From Phycisphaerae bacterium (GTDB lineage Bacteria; Planctomycetota; Phycisphaerae; UBA1845; Fen-1342), in contig JAJVHV010000006.1 of assembly GCA_022072445.1 (NCBI GenBank), positions 1-64,000 on the forward strand: 64,000 nt of DNA, read 5' to 3'. The position numbers and the translations under genes are program-made. The notes beneath the pieces were generated by a model. The model searched no databases, had not been told where the DNA came from, and saw only the letters and a list, made by a program, of their open reading frames with translations. Of the stretch, positions 59,188-64,000 are shown piece by piece (the stretch's first letter is position 1; every line of letters starts with the position of its first letter).

Positions 59188-61689
59188 ATGGTGGAAATCA
59201 GGCTGCTGCGTCCCGAACTGCTGATGGTCGCGGTGGCCGCATTGGGGCTGGCGGACCTCGCGACGGCTTGCCGCCGCCGGCGGGCCGACGCATCGCCCGC
59301 GGGCGCCGCTTCAGAGCGGGGAATGCCGCGGGCCGCGGCACTGCGGATCATGTCATGGACGCTGTTGCTGGCGCTGATCTGGCTGGCGCGGTCGGCGACC
59401 GGACGCGCCGCGCTCATCGCTGCCGGCGTCGCCGCCGTCGCCGCAACCCTGCTTGCCAGGACTCTCATACCGGCGGCACCGGCGCGGTTTGCGCGGATGA
59501 GGTGGATTGCGCGGGCCGCGGCGCTGTTCCTGGCGTTGCTGCTGATCGCACGGCCGCTGGTAAGCTTGGAAGTGTTCGAGCTCCGCCGGCCGCCGCTGGT
59601 CGTGCTGCTCGACGACTCGCGTTCGATGGGCTTGGCCGACGCGGATGCGCCCGGCGCAGCGGACAGCCGGCGATCCGCGGCGACGCTGCCGTCCGTCGAC
59701 GAGCGGCCGTCGCGGGCGGAGCACGTCAACGCGGCTCTGTTCGGTGCGGCGGACGTGCTTGACGCGCTGCGCGAGCGCTACGACCTGCACGTGGGTCGCG
59801 TCGGCGATGCGGCGATCCTGCCCAGTTCCCAACCGGCAAGGGACGCGGACGCCTGGCAGATTGTGCCGCAGGCGGACGCCACGGCCCTGAGCGCCGCGTT
59901 GCGGCGGGCCGCCGTTCAGCAGGGGGAGGGGTTTGAGCACGCGGCTTGCGTGCTGCTGATTAGCGACGGCGCGGAGAACGTCGAGCCGCCCGAAGCGCTG
60001 ACACAGGCTGCGGCCGAACTGGCGGAGCGGGGAGTTGCGTTGATTGCGGTGGGCGTCGGTCCGCGCGGCGAGGCTGGTCCGCGGCTGGTGCTCGAGCCGC
60101 TCTCACTGCCCGCGCGGATCGGGGTGCGTGATCGGCTCGTCGCCAGCGCGGCGATTCGCGCGACCGGGCTGGACGGTGAGACGTTGGGCGTGGCGGCCGG
60201 GTGGGACGGGCGCCGCGCGAACAGCGGCGAGCAGGCGATCCGCGGCGGCGATGCGCGACTGACGCAGGAACTGGACCTGCCGCCCGTCGCGCCGGGTTTG
60301 CACCGTGTGACGGTGCGGGCGACGGCTGGCGACCAGGTCGCCGAGCAGCATGCGGTCGTCGAAGTGCTGGAGGGGCGAATTCGCGTGCTGATGGCCGAAG
60401 CTGCGCCGCGCGAGGAGACCGCATTCCTGGCGCGCGTTTTGGCGGCCGATCCACGGTTCGAATTATCGCGGGTTTTTGCGCCAGCCGAGTCCGGCCCGGT
60501 CGAGACGACGACGGCCATCGGGGCGGACGCGTTCGAGGCCATCGACGTGGTCATCCTCGACCGCGTGCCGCGCTCGCGCCTGTCGGCCGCGACACTGCAG
60601 CGGATTGCCGACGGTGTGCGGGAGCGCGGCATGGGGCTGCTGATCAGCGGTGGAAGCAGCCTCGGCGCGCTGCGCTATGCGGGAACGGAACTTGAGGACC
60701 TCGCGCCAGTCGAGTGGTCGGCAAACCGTGCCGCGCGCGAGCGGTCGGGCGGCGAACGCCGATTCGCGCTGACCGACGCCGGGCGCCGGCATGCGGTCTT
60801 TGTCACCTCGTCGGCGGACGGCGAACTGACCTGGGTCGATCTACCCGACGTGCGGGGCAGCGCGCGGTTTTCAGCGCCCAAGCCGCTGGCGGAAGTGTTG
60901 GTGGTCGATGAGGCGGGTGCCGCGCTGCTCGCGGCGCACGAGGCTGGGCGCGGGCGGGCCGCGGTGGTCGGGTGGGACGCGTGCTGGCACTGGGCGCTCT
61001 TGTCCGACGCGGGCCGGGAACTGCATGCGCGTTTCTGGCGGCAAATGGTGCTCTGGCTGGCTCACCGGCGGCCGACAGCCTGGGTTCTGCCCGATGAACC
61101 GGAGTACCTGCTCGATGCAGTCCGTTCGGGACTGCGCAGCGTGAGAATTCGCGCGGGGGTGACGGCGCAGGCGCCGTTCGGTGCATCATCGGCGGCGACG
61201 CAACCGACGAGCGGGCCGGCGGCGCGGCTGACGCTCACAACGCCGGCCGGTGAAGAACAGGAGTGCATGCTGCATGAGGCCGGCGGCGAATGGCACGCGG
61301 AGCTGACACGAATTCTTCCCGACGGGCGACTCCTTGTGGCGGGGGAGTACCACGTCACGTTTGAAACAGCCGGGCCTGATGGCGAGGTACTGGCGGCCGA
61401 GAACGCGTTTCGGCTGTCGGCACAAGATGTTGAGTTGATGCCGCCGACGTCGAATCTCGAGCTTCTGCGCGGGGCGGCGGAGCGCACGGCGGCGGCGGGC
61501 GGGCGCTTCGCAGAGTTGGGCGAGCTTGAGACGGTCTTGCGCGAACTGGCGGCTGTCGAGCGGCGCGAAAAATCGGTTCGTCGGATCGATCACGACCTGG
61601 TCGTGAGTTGGCGCTGGCCGGCATTTGTATTGCTGGTCGCGGCGCTGTCGTGCGAGTGGGGGTTGCGGAGGCGCGCGGGGATGATTTAG
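59188..61689 (+). CDS. VWA-domain membrane protein with glutamine amidotransferase-like fold
   Basis: The 833-aa protein has four N-terminal membrane segments (about residues 7-25, 52-68, 72-95, 104-122) and one at the C-terminus (WPAFVLLVAALSCEWGL). Residues 130-330 are a VWA domain with MIDAS DDSRSMG and CVLLISDGAENVEPPEALTQAAAELAERGVALIAVGVG. Residues about 400-620 (VLMAEAAPREETAFLARVLAADPRFELSRV, GLLISGGSSLGALRYAGTELEDLAPVEW) have the amidotransferase-like layout common in this planctomycete family; no catalytic Cys is seen. It probably works with MoxR at the membrane. Confidence 0.82.
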   Translation: MVEIRLLRPELLMVAVAALGLADLATACRRRRADASPAGAASERGMPRAAALRIMSWTLLLALIWLARSATGRAALIAAGVAAVAATLLARTLIPAAPARFARMRWIARAAALFLALLLIARPLVSLEVFELRRPPLVVLLDDSRSMGLADADAPGAADSRRSAATLPSVDERPSRAEHVNAALFGAADVLDALRERYDLHVGRVGDAAILPSSQPARDADAWQIVPQADATALSAALRRAAVQQGEGFEHAACVLLISDGAENVEPPEALTQAAAELAERGVALIAVGVGPRGEAGPRLVLEPLSLPARIGVRDRLVASAAIRATGLDGETLGVAAGWDGRRANSGEQAIRGGDARLTQELDLPPVAPGLHRVTVRATAGDQVAEQHAVVEVLEGRIRVLMAEAAPREETAFLARVLAADPRFELSRVFAPAESGPVETTTAIGADAFEAIDVVILDRVPRSRLSAATLQRIADGVRERGMGLLISGGSSLGALRYAGTELEDLAPVEWSANRAARERSGGERRFALTDAGRRHAVFVTSSADGELTWVDLPDVRGSARFSAPKPLAEVLVVDEAGAALLAAHEAGRGRAAVVGWDACWHWALLSDAGRELHARFWRQMVLWLAHRRPTAWVLPDEPEYLLDAVRSGLRSVRIRAGVTAQAPFGASSAATQPTSGPAARLTLTTPAGEEQECMLHEAGGEWHAELTRILPDGRLLVAGEYHVTFETAGPDGEVLAAENAFRLSAQDVELMPPTSNLELLRGAAERTAAAGGRFAELGELETVLRELAAVERREKSVRRIDHDLVVSWRWPAFVLLVAALSCEWGLRRRAGMI

Positions 61690-61699
61690 AGACTGGCCC

Positions 61700-62925
61700 G
61701 GCGCGCTGTGCGCGTCAGATCGAGCCGCGCGCGTTGGACCGAGCCGCGCGCAACGGACCGAGCCGCGCGCATTGGATCGAGCCGCGCGCGTCAGCAAGCG
61801 GTTTCTTAGCCCCGCGCGGGTGCGCTCGGTGACGGGCGCACTCGAGCGCGGCCAGGAAACCGCTCCCTTACGGTCGCGGCTCGGATCCGGCGTCGCGGCT
61901 CGGATCGGGCGCCGCGCGCATTGGACCGAGCCGCGCGCATTGGACCGAGCCGCGCGCGTCAGCAAGCGGTTTCTTAGCCCCGCGCGGGTGCGCTCGGTGA
62001 CGGGCGCACTCGAGCGCGGCCAGGAAACCGCTCCCTTACGGTCGCGGCTCGGATCGGGCGCCGCGCGCATTGGACCGGGCCGCGCGCGTCAGCAAGCGGT
62101 TTCTTCGCCCCGCGCGGGTGCGCTCGGTGACGGGCGCACTCGAGCGCGGCCAGGAAACCGCTCCCTTACGGTCGCGGCTCGGATCGGGCGTCGCGCGCAT
62201 TGGACCGAGCCGCGCGCATTGGACCGAGCCGCGCGCATTGGACCGAGCCGCGCGCGTCAGCAAGCGGTTTCTTAGCCCCGCGCGGGTGCGCTCGGTGACG
62301 GGCGCACTGGAGCGCGGCCAGGAAACCGCTCCCTTACGGTCGCGGCTCGGATCGGGCGTCGCGGCTCGGATCGGGCGTCGCGCGCAACGGACCGAGCCGC
62401 GCGCGTCAGCAAGCGGTTTCTTCGCCCCGCGCGGGTGCGCTCGGTGACGGGCGCACTCGAGCGCGGCCAGGAAACCGCTCCCTTACGGTCGCGGCTCGGA
62501 TCCGGCGTCGCGGCTCGGATCCGGCGCCGCGCGCATTGGACCGAGCCGCGCGCGTCAGCAAGCGGTTTCTTCGCCCCGCGCGGGTGCGCTCGGTGAAGGG
62601 CGCACTCGAGCGCGGCCAGGAAACCGCTCCCTTACGGTCGCGGCTCGGATCGGGCGCCGCGGCTCGGATCGGGCGCCGCGCGCAACGGACCGAGCCGCGC
62701 GCGTCAGCAAGCGGTTTCTTAGCCCCGCGCGGGTGCGCTCGGTTACGGGCGCACTCGAGCGCGGCCAGGAAACCGCTCCCTTACGGTCGCGGCTCGGATC
62801 CGGCGTCGCGGCTCGGATCGGGCGTCGCGGCTCGGATCGGGCGTCGCGGCTCGGATCCGGCGTCGCGGCTCGGATCGGGCGTCGCGGCTCGGATCCGGCG
62901 TCGCGGCTCGAAAGGGGGGTGCTTT
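61700..62925. repeat. 1.2-kb tandem array of a 130-170-bp palindromic unit
   Basis: Seven copies of GCGCGTCAGCAAGCGGTTTC occur near 61785, 61957, 62085, 62250, 62400, 62547 and 62700. Each is followed by CCCCGCGCGGGTGCGCTCGG, ACGGGCGCACTCGAGCGCGG, CCAGGAAACCGCTCCCTTAC and GGTCGCGGCTCGGATC. The tail (62780-62910) is a run of about seven 19-20-bp GTCGCGGCTCGGATC(C/G)GGC units. AAGCGGTTTC and GAAACCGCT in each unit can pair. Frames crossing it on both strands are artefacts. Confidence 0.95.
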
Positions 62926-62942
62926 TCGCCAGTTCGCGTTCG

Positions 62943-64000
62943 TCAGGGCGCGACGGGCGCTCCGGCCTTGCCGGCCGCGCCGCGGTGCGACGCGTTGCTG
63001 CTGGTGCCGGGCAGTTTCGGCGTCAGGAGAACGGCCTTGGCCTTGCCCTGTGCGTCGGTGCCGCGCGCAAGAATCTGCCCGGCGTCATTGATGGCCAGCG
63101 CCTCGACGAGGCGGAAGCCGAGCGGGCTGGTCAGCACGTCGTTCACATCGACCAGGCCCGTCGCGGCCGACCAGAGGAACGCCGACTGCTGCCAGTTGTC
63201 GCCGCGAATCGCCTGCCCGACGATCTGCCCGCGGTTGTTCAGACCATTGGGAGTGAGCATTCCATCCTCGATGGCACCAATGTCGAGCATGCCCGTCTGA
63301 TCCGTGTAGATGAACGTGCGCTGCATGCAGGTTTGCGGCAGGTACCAACCGGCGACGTCGCCGCGCTCGTTGATGAATTGACCCTGGCTCATCAGGATGT
63401 CTTCGAGCGTTTGAAGGTCCTCCATTCCGGCGCCGTCGCTGTAGCGGAACGCGTGCTGCCAGCCTTCGCTGGAGGACGATGTGCCGGTCACCTGTCCGGC
63501 GGCGTTGATGGCATTTCCCACGCTGAAGCTGCCGCCGAGCGTTCCCAGCGGCATCATGAAGCCGTCCTCCCAGCGGAACGCCTGCGTGTCGCTGGTCGAC
63601 GCGCTATAGCCGCACACCTGGCGGTTGTCGTTGACGCCGGTCGCGTAGCTGTACGCACCACCCAGCGTTCCGAGGTCGTGAAGTGTGTTTTCACTGGTGA
63701 CGAAGTAGCCGTGATAGGTCGTGTCGTCCGACAGGGCCCACGAGCCGGCGATGTCGCCATTGGCGTTGACCCCGGCGACGTTGCCCTGCGTCCCGTTGAA
63801 ACAGGCGACGAGTTCCATCCCGCGTTCGGCGGTGTGACGGAACGGGAAATTAAACGTCTGCGAGCCCGACTGGATGCCCATGACGCCGGCGACGGTGCCC
63901 GCGGCGTTGATCGCCGAGCCGTAGCTGTGGTCCATTCCGAATGTGTCGATGTTCTGGATGCCGGTTCCGTCATCCAGAAACGCGTGCACGTCGCCGGTCT
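62943..64000 (-). CDS. HAF-repeat extracellular protein (N-terminus outside the window)
   Basis: The minus frame is open to the right edge, and the ATG at 63989 is internal. At least 350 residues contain eight or so HAF repeats: LHDLGTLGGAYSYATGVNDNRQVCGYS, MMPLGTLGGSFSVGNAINAAGQVTG, MLDIGAIEDGMLTPNGLNNRGQIVG and TSPLGFRLVEALAINDAGQILARG. The protein ends with KAVLLTPKLPGTSSN and a Gly/Ala/Pro tail. The family is secreted. It lacks the dockerin-like end of the paralogue at 12889. The tandem array lies 18 bp beyond its stop. Confidence 0.85.
   Translation of the reverse strand, partial: TGDVHAFLDDGTGIQNIDTFGMDHSYGSAINAAGTVAGVMGIQSGSQTFNFPFRHTAERGMELVACFNGTQGNVAGVNANGDIAGSWALSDDTTYHGYFVTSENTLHDLGTLGGAYSYATGVNDNRQVCGYSASTSDTQAFRWEDGFMMPLGTLGGSFSVGNAINAAGQVTGTSSSSEGWQHAFRYSDGAGMEDLQTLEDILMSQGQFINERGDVAGWYLPQTCMQRTFIYTDQTGMLDIGAIEDGMLTPNGLNNRGQIVGQAIRGDNWQQSAFLWSAATGLVDVNDVLTSPLGFRLVEALAINDAGQILARGTDAQGKAKAVLLTPKLPGTSSNASHRGAAGKAGAPVAP

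Noticed and set aside
61700-62925. CRISPR-like array
   Set aside because: Units are 130-170 bp, spacers are not unique, internal palindromes and satellites dominate, and no cas gene is near.

Overview
The window is high-GC DNA (roughly two thirds G+C by eye) from a bacterium of the Planctomycetota, most likely a Phycisphaerae-like lineage. The pointers are secreted proteins ending in dockerin-like repeats (GDLNxDGxxNGFDVDPFV), HAF-repeat extracellular proteins, the Cys-rich GY(D/N)LxG..CPECG ribbon, a ThuA domain protein, a MoxR/VWA pair, many DNA repeats of planctomycete style, and no IS element or CRISPR array. No rRNA is present; there are two tRNAs, one SAM-I riboswitch and one large structured RNA candidate.

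Layout. 1-6.0 kb: a minus-strand array of three 5'-truncated Rhs (YD-repeat) cassettes with different C-terminal tips. The two complete ones are each followed at once by a small membrane/zinc-ribbon gene, and Rhs fragments and a repeat element that is read in frame lie between them. A GIY-YIG remnant and tRNA-Gly(GCC) bound the array. 6.7-11.9 kb: ThuA-FKBP fusion, lipoprotein, pterin carbinolamine dehydratase, Rex repressor, orphan oligopeptide-type ABC ATPase. 12-16.8 kb: FG-GAP-like protein, HAF/dockerin protein, SGNH/dockerin protein, M29-type aminopeptidase. 16.9-18.1 kb: a membrane-protein gene between 77-bp direct repeats and a 35-aa peptide gene. 18.3-23.9 kb: a GAK-type cluster (PHP-like protein, amphi-Trp protein, PhoU-kinase fusion, ATP-grasp enzyme, HprK-related kinase, second amphi-Trp protein). 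24.2-28.8 kb: DsrE-like protein, Bpt, S41 peptidase, LolA-like protein, NuoA-NuoB.

29.0-30.06 kb holds no convincing gene. It is bracketed by a good sigma70 promoter and a Rho-independent terminator and has strong RNA-structure signatures, so I call it a roughly 1.04-kb noncoding RNA; it is the most interesting object here. 30.2-33.5 kb: a beta-rich lipoprotein and remnants of a Cys-rich secreted gene cluster. 33.5-37.4 kb: promoter, SAM-I riboswitch, terminator, then homoserine dehydrogenase, an ACT-less aspartokinase and a cystathionine gamma-synthase-type enzyme, a SAM-controlled methionine branch. 37.4-38.0 kb: tandem repeats. 38.2-43.3 kb: two secreted proteins, an Ntn asparaginase, an M16 peptidase. 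43.5 kb: tRNA-Arg(UCG).

43.7-47.2 kb: a CpxA/CpxR-like two-component system divergent from a CpxP/Spy-like lipoprotein. Two GTAAA-N5-GTAAA-like boxes lie between them, each at about -53 of one promoter. 47.3-57.8 kb: arylsulfotransferase-like protein, RNase Y, PurC, hypothetical secreted protein, Gfo/Idh/MocA protein translationally overlapping a GH-like lipoprotein, small membrane protein. 57.9-61.7 kb: MoxR divergent from a VWA membrane protein. 61.7-62.9 kb: a 1.2-kb tandem array related to the repeats at 24 and 37.5 kb but in opposite orientation. The right edge cuts a second HAF-repeat protein.
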